A DNA stretch of 64,000 bases from positions 1-64,000 of the forward strand of contig JBDNFI010000097.1 of the NCBI GenBank assembly GCA_041689935.1, read 5' to 3'. The position numbers were made by a program, and so were the translations under genes. This document shows, one piece after another, positions 35,027 through 43,912 of this stretch (the stretch's first letter is position 1; each line of letters begins with the position of its first letter). The notes beneath the pieces were generated by a model, which was not told the origin of the DNA, ran no database searches, and saw nothing but the letters and a program-made list of their open reading frames with translations. The stretch comes from CAXBDP01 sp041689935. Its GTDB lineage: Bacteria; Bacteroidota; Bacteroidia; Cytophagales; Cyclobacteriaceae.

Positions 35027-36730
35027 TTATTTGTTCGCTTTTTTCAGTCGGTTTTCAAAGTGGTCGGCAACTTCTTTTAAAGATTTGGTATTGAAGGTCA
35101 TTTCTTTGGTGAGCCCACCTTTTCGGCCAACATACACTCCATATTTCATATCCTCATAGCCAGCTTTTTCGTGTGCATCGGGATTAATGCTGAGCATCAC
35201 ATTTTTTTCCATGGCATAGTGTACCCAGCGCCAATCTAAATCGAGTCGCCAAGGGTTGGCGTTGATTTCGATAATGACTCCATAATATGCACAGGCATCG
35301 ATTACAGCTTTGTGGTCGATGGGATAGCCTTCGCGGCGCTACAGTAATCGACCGGTTGGGTGGCCTAGCATGGTTGTGTATGGATTGGCAATTGCCTTAA
35401 TCAATCGCTCGGTGGCTTTTTTTGAATCCATATTCAAATTGCTGTGAATGGAGGCCACTATGAAATCAAAACTTGCAAGGACTTTAGCAGAATAGTCTAA
35501 GGAACCGTCGTTTAGGATATCAGACTCAATTCCTTTAAAAATTTTGAAGGGTTTTAATTCCTCGTTCAGTTCGTCGATTTCTTTTTGCTGTTTGAGGATT
35601 GCCTCTTCCTCAAGTCCCTGTGCATAGAATGCAGATCGGCTATGATCACTGATGCCCAAATACTCAAAGTCAAGCTCTTTGCAATAGATGGCCATTTCCC
35701 TTAGGCTATGCTTGCCATCACTATAGGTGCTATGGTTGTGTAAGATTCCTTTTAGGTCGCTAATCTCCAATAAGTTGGGAGCTTTACCATTTTTGAGAAA
35801 TTCTAATTCCGCCAATCCCTCCCGCATTTCGGGTACAATAAAAGGCCAATTTGCCTTTTCATATATTGCTTCTTCTGAAGCGAAAGGCTCTTTTATGGCA
35901 ATCTCTAGGAGAGTTTTGTTTTCTTCATTCAACATACTGAGGTGTTGCGATGAAGCAGATTTAGTCAAAAGTAAGCTTCCAAATTCGGCTTGGTCACAAA
36001 ATCTGAATTCTACAGAAATGGGATTTGAGCGAAATTTGCCACGCAATGTGAGCGGTCCGCTTTTTTGCATATCCCAATCGATGATCTCCTCAGAGGAAAA
36101 TCTTTGTTCAATGGTATTTGTATCCATATCTGCAATGAGCCAATTGAGCTGAGAAATTACCTCCCGCTTCATTTTAAAATCACCAGTGCTGCTCCATTTT
36201 AATACGCCAGCATCTTTCAATACTTTGTCTATTTCAATTACCAATGCTTCTGCTTCGGCATAGTGCAACTGCCCACTTACGGATGCTTTGAACAAGATAG
36301 CTTCTTTAATATTTTCCTGTGTTTTTTCTCCAAAACCCTTCACTTTATCTACTTTGTTATCCTCACAGGCTTGTAGCAAGTCGTCCAAATTTTCCAATGC
36401 CAATTCTTTCCAAAGCAATCGTATCTTCTTAGGGCCAACACCTTTGATAGTGAGCATGTCTAACACACCTTGTGGTGTTTGTTCCAGTAGATTATCCAAT
36501 GCAGGGTGGCTGCCACTTTCGATGATTTGAGCAATAACTAGTGCCAAAGATTTGCCGATACCATCGATTTTCACTAATTCTTCCGCGCTCAAATGAGTAA
36601 GCGGTTGTTCTAATCTTTCTAGCTTAAATATAGCATTCTGAAAACTCCTGATTTTGAAGACATTTTCTTCATGCAGCTCCATCAATTCTGCAGTTTTCTT
36701 TATAATTTTTATGATATCTTTATTGTCCAA
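35027..36730 (-). pseudogene. polX: DNA polymerase X-family/PHP protein interrupted by an in-frame TAG
   Basis: One frame runs from 36730 to 35027 and would give 567 residues, but codon 464 is TAG (35339-35341). Before it, the protein has an N-terminal helical domain, HhH motifs (IDGIGKSLALVIAQII near residue 50, IKGVGPKKIRLLW near 95), and a PHP domain from about residue 335 (ILHNHSTYSDGKHS, ISDHSRSAF). After it, translation resumes exactly in frame with RREGYPIDHKAVIDACAYYG and INANPWRLDLDWRW, then SINPDAHE, which holds the last PHP metal ligands. The usual polymerase DxD pair is not apparent (SQLNWLIAD at its place). Everything except the stop looks conserved, so this is a recent nonsense change, a sequencing error or a readthrough site. 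Confidence 0.85.
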
Positions 36731-36929
36731 TGGTATTTTATTTACGGTTTAAAAATTTCGACTAAATTCTTTTTTTTAGCGAGCTAATTTTCTTTTCTTA
36801 TCTCAGAAAAAAAGCCTAATTTGAAATCTAATATAACGTTCAATCAATTTGAATTAAAGGAATCTAGGAAGAAACCTTTTAAAAGACTAAATGATTTTAA
36901 AATATGATAAAACTTTAAAATAGATAAAA

Positions 36930-37340
36930 ATGAACTATTGGTTAGTAAAGTCTGAGCCTCATAAATATTCATGGGACGATTTTGAAAAAATGCAAAGGGA
37001 TGTATGGGACGGTGTGAGAAATTACCAAGCGAGAAATAACCTGACGGATATGCGGGAGGGTGATTTGGTGCTATTCTATCACAGTGGTGGTGATCGCTGC
37101 GTCATGGGTATATCCAAAGTGCTGAAAGAGAGCTACCAAGATCCAACTGCAGATGATAATAGATGGGTGGCCGTTGATCTGGAGCTGGTGGAAAAATTAC
37201 CAAATAGTGTCAGCTTGAAAGAAGTGAAAGGCGATGAGCGGCTATTGAATATTGCCTTGGTAAAGCAATCACGCCTATCTGTGATGCCACTTAAACCTGA
37301 GGAGTTTGATATAATCTTAGAGTTGTCTCAGAAATCTTGA
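36930..37340 (+). CDS. EVE-domain protein
   Basis: This 136-residue single-domain cytoplasmic protein has YWLVKSEPHKYSWDDF at the start, the conserved WDGVRNYQARNNL near residue 26, and LVLFYHSGGDRCVMGISKV near 46. It has an ADRRLLNIALVKQSRLSV-like end. EVE domains are PUA-like folds that recognise modified bases in RNA or DNA. Stand-alone forms are widespread, and their ligand is not fixed. The stop overlaps the TTG start of the next gene by four bases, so the two are translated together. Confidence 0.9.
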   Translation: MNYWLVKSEPHKYSWDDFEKMQRDVWDGVRNYQARNNLTDMREGDLVLFYHSGGDRCVMGISKVLKESYQDPTADDNRWVAVDLELVEKLPNSVSLKEVKGDERLLNIALVKQSRLSVMPLKPEEFDIILELSQKS

Positions 37341-38884
37341 AAAAAAATTTTTACCATAAGGTATTGATTATTTTTATTATCTGCTTTGGAGTGTTTGAGG
37401 AGATTCATGCTCAAATTGAGCAGCCCGCTCGTGTAGAAATTGAAATTGATTGGGACGATTCTTTATACAATATCATTTCTCTTAATAAGTCAGGTGTACT
37501 ATTAATCAGGAAGATTCTGAAAGATAATTTCTCCATGAAAGAGCGTGAATGGGAGCTCTTACGCTACAATACTGATTTAAAAGAAGTATGGAAAAGCAAT
37601 TTTGTCGAAGACATAAATTTCAGATTATTAGGGTATGATTATCGTAGAAGTTATGCCTATTTAATATACAATAGAGCCGAAAATAGAAGTGCTAATTTAA
37701 TGTTAAAGCGAATTGCAGTTGAAACGGGTGAGGTGGAATCCTTCGATTTTAGTAGTGTAGTGGAAATGGATATCACCAATTTCGAAACATTGAATAATAG
37801 TGTGATTTTGGGGGGGTATTATAACAATAGACCTGTAGTTGCTGTCATTTCTTTAGCTACCAAATTGGCAGTAGTCTTACCGAATGTATTCAATGAGAAT
37901 GCTGATTTGGTGGATATAAAAATTGATGAATTGAATAATATTTTCACTGTGTTGGTATCAGAGCGGGAGGAAAATAAAAACTACACCATAGCCGTTAAAA
38001 ACTTCAATGAAGAAGGTGAGCTTATTCGGGATACCCGCATTCGCACAGAGCCAGATAAAGCATTAACTGCTGGCAAAGTCACCAATATAGATATGCTTGG
38101 GCAGCGGATACTTGGCACATACTCCAATAAGAAAAATGACGCTAATCAAGGTTTCTTTATTGCCAATATCAAAACGGACGGCACACAAAATATCGAATAC
38201 CATACATTTGGTGAGTTGGATAATTTTTTCTCCTATTTATCGCCTAATAAACGGGATCGAATGAAGAGAAAATTTAGAAGCAAGGAAAATGGTAAGTCAG
38301 CTTTATTTAATCAACGAATGTTTTTGAGTAATTTGGTGCCTACCCAATCTGGACATATTGCAGTCGCTACTGGCTATCAGGCAATGTTTAGCGACCGCAA
38401 TCCAAATATGGCGAGCAGGTATCAATATTTTCCAAATAGCTTTGGTGCGAACTTTATGCCTATTGAGCAGCAAGTGAACGCCTATAGCTACCAATTTGCA
38501 TCAATCATTGCATTTGATAATGAAGGTAAACTATTATGGGACAATGTGATGGAACTGGGCGATACGGAGTTGAATAGTTTGGAAGACTTAGTATATCTGG
38601 TTCCAGAGCCTCAACGGACTATAATGATGTACATGAGTGTGAATGAATTAGTATATCAAGTAATTAACAAAAATGAGGTTGTAAAATCAAAAGAATATGA
38701 GGAAGTGGTTTTAGAATATGAAGATGATAAAATTAGATCGTTTACGTTTGAAATTGAAGGACTTAGGCATTGGTACGATGAGTTTTTCTTCGCCTATGGA
38801 GTGCAAAGTATTAGAAATAAGCAGGCAGAGGGCGTGAAAACCGATCGAAAAGTATTTTATATCAATAAAGTTGTATATCGCTAA
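37337..38884 (+). CDS. Hypothetical exported protein
   Basis: This 515-residue protein has a signal peptide (VLIIFIICFGVFEEIHAQ). The rest is beta-rich with blade-like repeats (LLIRKILKDNFSMKEREWELL, LVDIKIDELNNIFTVLVSE, TNIDMLGQRILGTYSN), suggesting a propeller in the periplasm or on the outer membrane. No family was recognised and no T9SS sorting domain is visible. The start is TTG overlapping the EVE gene stop (TTGA), with no nearby ATG. It seems to be restricted to related Bacteroidota, but that was not tested. Confidence 0.75.
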   Translation: MKKNFYHKVLIIFIICFGVFEEIHAQIEQPARVEIEIDWDDSLYNIISLNKSGVLLIRKILKDNFSMKEREWELLRYNTDLKEVWKSNFVEDINFRLLGYDYRRSYAYLIYNRAENRSANLMLKRIAVETGEVESFDFSSVVEMDITNFETLNNSVILGGYYNNRPVVAVISLATKLAVVLPNVFNENADLVDIKIDELNNIFTVLVSEREENKNYTIAVKNFNEEGELIRDTRIRTEPDKALTAGKVTNIDMLGQRILGTYSNKKNDANQGFFIANIKTDGTQNIEYHTFGELDNFFSYLSPNKRDRMKRKFRSKENGKSALFNQRMFLSNLVPTQSGHIAVATGYQAMFSDRNPNMASRYQYFPNSFGANFMPIEQQVNAYSYQFASIIAFDNEGKLLWDNVMELGDTELNSLEDLVYLVPEPQRTIMMYMSVNELVYQVINKNEVVKSKEYEEVVLEYEDDKIRSFTFEIEGLRHWYDEFFFAYGVQSIRNKQAEGVKTDRKVFYINKVVYR

Positions 38885-38983
38885 GGAAGCATCCTTCTTT
38901 TGGCTTTTTGTATATTAGCCATTGCCTTCTATGTTTTTTTCCGATATCCAGCAAACCTTGTGCAATCCACTGTTAAATTATTT

Positions 38984-38991
38984 TATCTTTG
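38984..38991 (+). promoter_or_regulatory. Bacteroidota -7 promoter box before pyrR
   Basis: TATCTTTG fits the TAnnTTTG consensus of the Bacteroidota housekeeping sigma factor. A TTG triplet lies at 38958-38960, 23 bases upstream, somewhat further than the usual spacing. The box is only 9 bases before the pyrR ATG, which would give a very short 5' leader. Confidence 0.5.
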
Positions 38992-39000
38992 CCCTTAGTA

Positions 39001-39549
39001 ATGCAAAAGCGTCTAATCATCGATCATCAACAGCTGGTTCTTATTCTCAAGAGACTTTGCCAGCAACTTATAGAAAATCATGGTTCTTTTGATAATTCAG
39101 TTATCCTAGGTTTACAGCCCAGAGGAGTATTTTTTGCCGATCGTATTGTAAAGCAACTCTCTACCCTTTTGGGTAAGGAAGTAAGCTTAGGTTATTTAGA
39201 TTCCACTTTCCACCGCGACGATTTTAGAAGAAGGGATTTGCCAATTCAGGCCAATACCACCAATGTGCCATTTCTAGTTGAAGGTAAGAACGTAATCCTC
39301 GTGGATGATGTGCTCTTTACGGGCAGGTCTGTCCGAGCAGCTATGGATGCTATGATTGCTTTTGGAAGACCCAATAAAGTAGAATTATTGATATTAATAG
39401 ATCGAAAATATTCACGTGAATTGCCGATTGAGGCAGATTACGTTGGGAGAGTAGTGAATACCCTTCCGTCGGAAAAGGTGCTTGCGGACTGGTCGGATAA
39501 GCAGGATGGAGAAGATCAAATATGGCTAATAAGTAAAGAACTGGACTAA
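39001..39549 (+). CDS. pyrR: PyrR: pyrimidine regulator / uracil phosphoribosyltransferase
   Basis: This protein of about 182 residues starts from the ATG at 39001. A TTG four codons upstream is less likely because the promoter box overlaps it. The PRPP-binding loop is VILVDDVLFTGRSVRAAMDA (near residue 98), and SVILGLQPRGVFFADRI near 35 is the PyrR-type hinge. In Bacillus PyrR binds pyr mRNA to control attenuation and has weak UPRT activity. In Bacteroidota its regulatory activity is less studied. It overlaps pyrB by one base (TAATG). Confidence 0.92.
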   Translation: MQKRLIIDHQQLVLILKRLCQQLIENHGSFDNSVILGLQPRGVFFADRIVKQLSTLLGKEVSLGYLDSTFHRDDFRRRDLPIQANTTNVPFLVEGKNVILVDDVLFTGRSVRAAMDAMIAFGRPNKVELLILIDRKYSRELPIEADYVGRVVNTLPSEKVLADWSDKQDGEDQIWLISKELD

Positions 39550-40499
39550 TGCAAAAACTGAGTGTCAGGCATCTTTTAGGAATCAGAGACCTCACCAGAG
39601 AAGATCTCGACATTATTTTTAAAACGGCTGACAATTTTAAGGAGGTAATCAATAGACCTATCAAAAAGGTGCCTTCTTTGCGCGATATAACTATCGCCAA
39701 TATCTTTTTCGAAAATTCCACACGTACCAAACTTTCCTTTGAGCTTGCTGAAAAACGACTTTCAGCTGATGTGATCAATTTTTCTTCTTCCGATAGCTCA
39801 GTGAAAAAGGGCGAAACCTTGCTTGACACGGTCAATAATATATTGGCCATGAAGGTAGATATGGTTGTGATGCGTCATGCAAGTCCAGGTGCGCCACATT
39901 TTTTGGCTAGAGAACTGGCTAAAACCAAGTTGGGAAAAAATACCCAAATTGTTAATGCAGGCGATGGAACACATGAACATCCTACGCAAGCATTATTAGA
40001 TACATTCTCAATTCGTGAGAAGTTTGGAGAGCTAAAAGGATTAAAGGTGGCTATTATCGGAGATATACTCCATTCAAGAGTAGCGCTTTCCAATATCTAT
40101 GCTTTGCAGAAATTAGGAGCAGAGGTGATGGTTTGCGGACCACCCACACTCCTCCCGCGTTTTATTGGAGAAATAGGTGTATTGGTTGAGCATAATGTGC
40201 GTAAAGCCCTTGAATGGTGCGATGTAGCAAATGTACTTCGTATTCAATTGGAGCGGCAGCAGATAAAATATTTTCCTAGCTTGAGAGAGTACACGCTTTA
40301 TTATGGAATCAACCGAAAGCTGCTTGATTCCATTTCGAAGGATATCACAATAATGCATCCTGGGCCGATAAATAGAGGTGTGGAGATTACCACAGATGTG
40401 GCCGATTCTGCCCAATCAATAATTCTTAACCAAGTAGAAAATGGTGTGGCTATAAGAATGGCTGTGCTGTATTTGTTGGCTAGTCAAATGCCAAGTTGA
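39549..40499 (+). CDS. pyrB: Aspartate carbamoyltransferase catalytic chain
   Basis: This 316-residue enzyme makes carbamoyl aspartate in pyrimidine synthesis. The carbamoyl-phosphate loop FENSTRTKLSFELA is near residue 56. GDGTHEHPTQALLDTFSIRE is near 138, GDILHSRVALSNIYAL near 173, and MHPGPINRGVEITTDV near 271. No pyrI follows, so it is an unregulated trimer or one regulated only at gene level. It is transcribed with pyrR. Confidence 0.95.
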   Translation: MQKLSVRHLLGIRDLTREDLDIIFKTADNFKEVINRPIKKVPSLRDITIANIFFENSTRTKLSFELAEKRLSADVINFSSSDSSVKKGETLLDTVNNILAMKVDMVVMRHASPGAPHFLARELAKTKLGKNTQIVNAGDGTHEHPTQALLDTFSIREKFGELKGLKVAIIGDILHSRVALSNIYALQKLGAEVMVCGPPTLLPRFIGEIGVLVEHNVRKALEWCDVANVLRIQLERQQIKYFPSLREYTLYYGINRKLLDSISKDITIMHPGPINRGVEITTDVADSAQSIILNQVENGVAIRMAVLYLLASQMPS

Positions 40500-40556
40500 T
40501 CCATTTCTTCACCATAGCTTAATTTCAAAATATGCCGTTAAGGCTTTATTTTTTCT

Positions 40557-40564
40557 TATTTTTG
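40557..40564 (+). promoter_or_regulatory. Bacteroidota -7 promoter box before the CBS gene
   Basis: TATTTTTG matches TAnnTTTG and lies 22 bases before the ATG at 40587, giving a short 5' leader. No clear -33 TTTG was found at the expected distance, so confidence is moderate. Confidence 0.45.
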
Positions 40565-40586
40565 CGAAATAAAAATTCAAAATAGC

Positions 40587-41957
40587 ATGTATTATAATTC
40601 CATCATCGAAACCATAGGGAATACGCCTATGATCAAGCTCAATAAAATTAATCAAGGCATACCAGGGACCATTCTAGTAAAGGTAGAATACTTCAATCCT
40701 GGAAATAGTATGAAAGATCGTATGGCTTTGAAGATGGTAGAAGATGCAGAAAAGGATGGATTGTTGAAGCCAGGCGGTACAATTATAGAGGGTACTTCTG
40801 GTAATACAGGAATGGGCTTGGCCTTAGCAGCAATTGCGAAGGGCTATAAGTGCATTTTCACGATGTCGGATAAGCAGAGCCAAGAAAAAATTGATATTCT
40901 GAAAGCAGTAGGAGCAGAGGTAATCGTATGCCCTACCAACGTGACTCCAGACGACCCGCGTAGTTACTATTCTGTAGCCAAAAAGCTAAATCAAGATATT
41001 CCCAATTCTTATTACCCAAACCAATACGACAATTTGTCAAATGCTTTGGCGCATTACGAAACGACTGGGCCAGAAATTTGGGAGCAAACTGAAGGGAAAA
41101 TAACCCATTATGCAGCTGGAGTAGGTACGGGTGGCTCGATGTGTGGAGTTGCAAAATTTCTGAAAGAACAAAATTCCAATGTATTTAGCGTAGGTATCGA
41201 CACCTACGGGTCTGTTTTTAAGAAGTATAAGGAGACAGGAATTTTTGATGAAAATGAAGTTTATCCTTACATGACTGAAGGAATAGGTGAAGATATTTTA
41301 CCGAAAAACGTTGACTTTTCTGTGATAGATCATTTTGTGAAGGTGACAGATAAGGATGGAGCAATAATGACGCGGAGACTCGCGCGGGAGGAGGGGTTAT
41401 TTTGTGGTTGGTCATGTGGCTCGGCGGTATTCGGAGCACTTGAATACGCCAAGGAGAACCTGAAAGAAGACGATGTAATGGTGATTATTCTGCCAGATCA
41501 TGGAACTCGTTATCTAGGAAAAATCTACAATGACTCATGGATGAAAAATCATGGATTTATCGAAAAGAAAGATTTCAGCACAGCAAAGGATATTATCCTA
41601 AGCAAAAATGGAACGGGAGACTTGGTAACTATACCTACCACAGCGACCATTACTGAGGCGGTTAAAATATTGCATAAAGCAGGCGTAGATCAGGCTCCAG
41701 TAGTAGAAGGCGATATATTTGTAGGAAGCATCATCGACTCTAAAATACTCGATTTACTTATCGAAGACCCAATGGTAAAGGATATGAAAGTGGGAGACGT
41801 AATGGATAAGCCGCTGCAATTTGTAGGAATGGACAACACGGTAGATGTACTTAGTTCATTGATCAACAGTCAGAATAAAGCACTATTAGTTCGAGATGAA
41901 TTAAATAGAGTCCACATAGTTACCCAGCACGATTTGTTGGTAGCGATGGCTAATTAA
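40587..41957 (+). CDS. Cystathionine beta-synthase (PLP enzyme with CBS pair)
   Basis: This 456-residue enzyme condenses serine and homocysteine, or acts as a cysteine synthase. IGNTPMIKLNKI is at the start, the PLP lysine is in FNPGNSMKDRMALKM near residue 43, EGTSGNTGMGLALAAIAKG is near 68, and AAGVGTGGSMCG near 176. The C-terminal 110 residues form a CBS-domain pair (TATITEAVKILHKAGVDQAPV, then NTVDVLSSLINSQNKALLV), which usually bind adenosyl ligands for regulation. No heme-binding N-terminal extension is present. A terminator follows immediately. Confidence 0.9.
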   Translation: MYYNSIIETIGNTPMIKLNKINQGIPGTILVKVEYFNPGNSMKDRMALKMVEDAEKDGLLKPGGTIIEGTSGNTGMGLALAAIAKGYKCIFTMSDKQSQEKIDILKAVGAEVIVCPTNVTPDDPRSYYSVAKKLNQDIPNSYYPNQYDNLSNALAHYETTGPEIWEQTEGKITHYAAGVGTGGSMCGVAKFLKEQNSNVFSVGIDTYGSVFKKYKETGIFDENEVYPYMTEGIGEDILPKNVDFSVIDHFVKVTDKDGAIMTRRLAREEGLFCGWSCGSAVFGALEYAKENLKEDDVMVIILPDHGTRYLGKIYNDSWMKNHGFIEKKDFSTAKDIILSKNGTGDLVTIPTTATITEAVKILHKAGVDQAPVVEGDIFVGSIIDSKILDLLIEDPMVKDMKVGDVMDKPLQFVGMDNTVDVLSSLINSQNKALLVRDELNRVHIVTQHDLLVAMAN

Positions 41958-41965
41958 AATATTTG

Positions 41966-42000
41966 ATGGGTAAACTGAGAAATTGGTTTACCCATTTTTA
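41966..42000. terminator. Bidirectional terminator
   Basis: A 10-bp stem (ATGGGTAAAC, 41966-41975, and its complement, 41986-41995) with a 10-base loop is followed by TTTTTA. It lies between two convergent genes. Confidence 0.82.
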
Positions 42001-42001
42001 A

Positions 42002-42754
42002 TTATTGATTTCTAGGAGCCTCAAATCTTTCTTCTATCCTTATTGTTTCGCCACTTTCATAGTCACTTTTTTCATCAAGCTCGGCAATAAGGCGGGCAAT
42101 GGTTGCAGGTGGCACTAGCATATTATCCTGATGGTATTGTCGGAAGGTTTCTACTAGAGGAAAGTCTTCTGTAGCAGAATTCCTGATCGCTCCTTGCATA
42201 TCTGTATCCATAATACCCGGATTGATAATCGCTATTTTATATGCGTCTCCATTATTTTCTGCGGCCATTACCTTACTTATCATATCCAAAGCAGCCTTTG
42301 TGGAGCAATACATACCCCATCCATTAATGGCTCTATTCGCCGCTCCGGAGGATACATTCAGAATGCTTAATTCTGCTTTTTTCCCTTGCAACATTTTGAT
42401 AATCAAATTGCTGAATGCAATTGGAGCTACGAAATTTAACTGAACTTCCAGTGCAAATTCTGCTGATGAGTAGTCAATCACTTTGCCTATTTGCCCGAGG
42501 GTTGCCGCATTATTTATAAGCGTTACCTTATCAAATCCCTCATTTACAATCGCTTTCAATTGCACTTTCAGACTCGTTTCAAGAGTTGAAATATCTGAGA
42601 AATCAAATTCAATTTGACCTCGAAAATTGACGTGTTTATAATCCGTTCGAGACCTTGCAATACTTATCACTTGGAAATTCCTTTGGCAATATTCTTCTAC
42701 TAATGATTTTCCTAAACCTTTACTTCCTCCGGTGATTATGGCTAATTTTCGCAT
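42002..42754 (-). CDS. SDR family oxidoreductase (sepiapterin reductase-like)
   Basis: This 250-residue short-chain dehydrogenase starts at MRKLAIITGGSKGLGKSL. Upstream in-frame sequence to 42979 overlaps the next gene and reads as non-coding. LINNAATLGQIGKV is near residue 85, ILNVSSGAANRAINGWGMYCSTKAAL near 140 holds the catalytic Ser-Tyr-Lys, and NPGIMDTDMQ follows. The layout matches the sepiapterin reductase/benzil reductase-like subgroup. Whether pterin is the substrate is not known. Confidence 0.83.
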   Translation of the reverse strand: MRKLAIITGGSKGLGKSLVEEYCQRNFQVISIARSRTDYKHVNFRGQIEFDFSDISTLETSLKVQLKAIVNEGFDKVTLINNAATLGQIGKVIDYSSAEFALEVQLNFVAPIAFSNLIIKMLQGKKAELSILNVSSGAANRAINGWGMYCSTKAALDMISKVMAAENNGDAYKIAIINPGIMDTDMQGAIRNSATEDFPLVETFRQYHQDNMLVPPATIARLIAELDEKSDYESGETIRIEERFEAPRNQ

Positions 42755-42843
42755 TCTTGATTTAATATTTAAATCCCGAAGTTCGGTTAAAGAGCTTTGA
42801 ATAGCAAACAGAAAAGCGGGAGGAAATACTCCTCCCAAAGTAT

Positions 42844-43437
42844 TTATGTGCCTTTTAGATTTTCGTTCAATTCGGCTAGATCCTTTAGTTGCTGCAATTC
42901 GTCTTTCGTACTTTTTCTGATTATGTATATGAGTACGATCATTATTAGCACAAATGAACCGTCCATGATTATCATCCAATTGAATTCGATATTCTGGCTA
43001 AATTCAGGTGTAAGTAAATAAAAACCAATAATATACAAAGCAAAGATTATGACGGTGAACGTGCTGTGAATTTGTTTTCTAAAGTTATAAAATCGAATTC
43101 GATGCTCCGTATTTTCAATGGTTGTTTGTTCAAGTAAAACCTTTTGGGCTTTGGCTAAGCTAAAGGCCTCCACAATAATTCGTATCGCCAATCCTCCTGC
43201 CATTAGAGCGATGCCTATGTGACTTAGGCTTTTTTGAAACGGCGCAACATATATGAAGAAAAGTATTAGGACAACCAAGGTTATGCTCAAAACGGTAATG
43301 GTTCCATAGTGAGCGAGTATGCTGGATTTCTTTTTCTGGGCAGCTATTTTAATCAGCTCGTGGCTATTTATTGGCATTGTTGGTAAATCTTTTCTCCCAG
43401 ATTGCCATTTATTTTTTAAGTTTTCAAGCTCTTTCAT
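42844..43437 (-). CDS. Hypothetical membrane protein coupled to ECF sigma factor
   Basis: This 197-residue protein has a cytoplasmic N-terminal part (MKELENLKNKWQSGRKDL, about 45 residues). Four hydrophobic segments follow, near residues 47-67, 75-92, 123-142 and 152-172. A charged helical tail closes the protein. It overlaps the sigma-factor gene upstream by 14 bases. By position it may act as an anti-sigma-like regulator, but no zinc-finger or known anti-sigma domain is visible, so this is inferred from context only. Confidence 0.75.
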   Translation of the reverse strand: MKELENLKNKWQSGRKDLPTMPINSHELIKIAAQKKKSSILAHYGTITVLSITLVVLILFFIYVAPFQKSLSHIGIALMAGGLAIRIIVEAFSLAKAQKVLLEQTTIENTEHRIRFYNFRKQIHSTFTVIIFALYIIGFYLLTPEFSQNIEFNWMIIMDGSFVLIMIVLIYIIRKSTKDELQQLKDLAELNENLKGT

Positions 43438-43912
43438 CTTGTAATAATTCTTTTAGTTTTTTCTTAATCCGGTGAATTTTAACCCTCAAATTTGTTGGGT
43501 TTATCCCCATAATCTCAGCTATTTCATCATAGCTTAGTTCATCCAATACTAGCATGATAATGAGACGATCTACCTCATTGAGTTTGCCAATGGCTTGGTA
43601 TAGTGTGGCAAAATTCTGGTCGGTTTCATTGGAATTTTCTTCCGCCAAATTGACTTTGTCCAGTGACACACTAATGGTTTTTTTCGCATTTCGAATATGA
43701 AGGAGGCAGGTGTTGATGGAGATTCGGTAGATCCAAGTTTTGTAGCTTGACTTACTTTCGAATCTTCCTAAGGCGTTCCATACATTGATGAAAATATCTT
43801 GACTAAGATCCTTTGCCATATCCATTTCGCCCTTCACAAAACCAAGGCAAAGCTGTATTACCATTGGTTGGTATTTATGATGAAGTTCTTCAAAGGTGTT
43901 GGTTAAGGACAT
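43424..43912 (-). CDS. ECF-type RNA polymerase sigma factor
   Basis: This 162-residue protein contains region 2 (AKDLSQDIFINVWNALGRFESKSSYKTWIYRI, in the first 65 residues) and region 4 (LDELSYDEIAEIMGINPTNLRVKIHRIKKKLKEL, near residues 122-155). It lacks regions 1 and 3, as expected for ECF sigma-70 factors. It overlaps the hydrolase gene upstream by 10 bases and the membrane protein gene downstream by 14 bases, so all three are one unit. The stimulus is not apparent. Confidence 0.92.
   Translation of the reverse strand: MSLTNTFEELHHKYQPMVIQLCLGFVKGEMDMAKDLSQDIFINVWNALGRFESKSSYKTWIYRISINTCLLHIRNAKKTISVSLDKVNLAEENSNETDQNFATLYQAIGKLNEVDRLIIMLVLDELSYDEIAEIMGINPTNLRVKIHRIKKKLKELLQDERA

Noticed and set aside
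42755..42979. N-terminal extension of the SDR at 42002-42754
   Set aside because: It overlaps the membrane-protein gene and lies before the normal SDR start.
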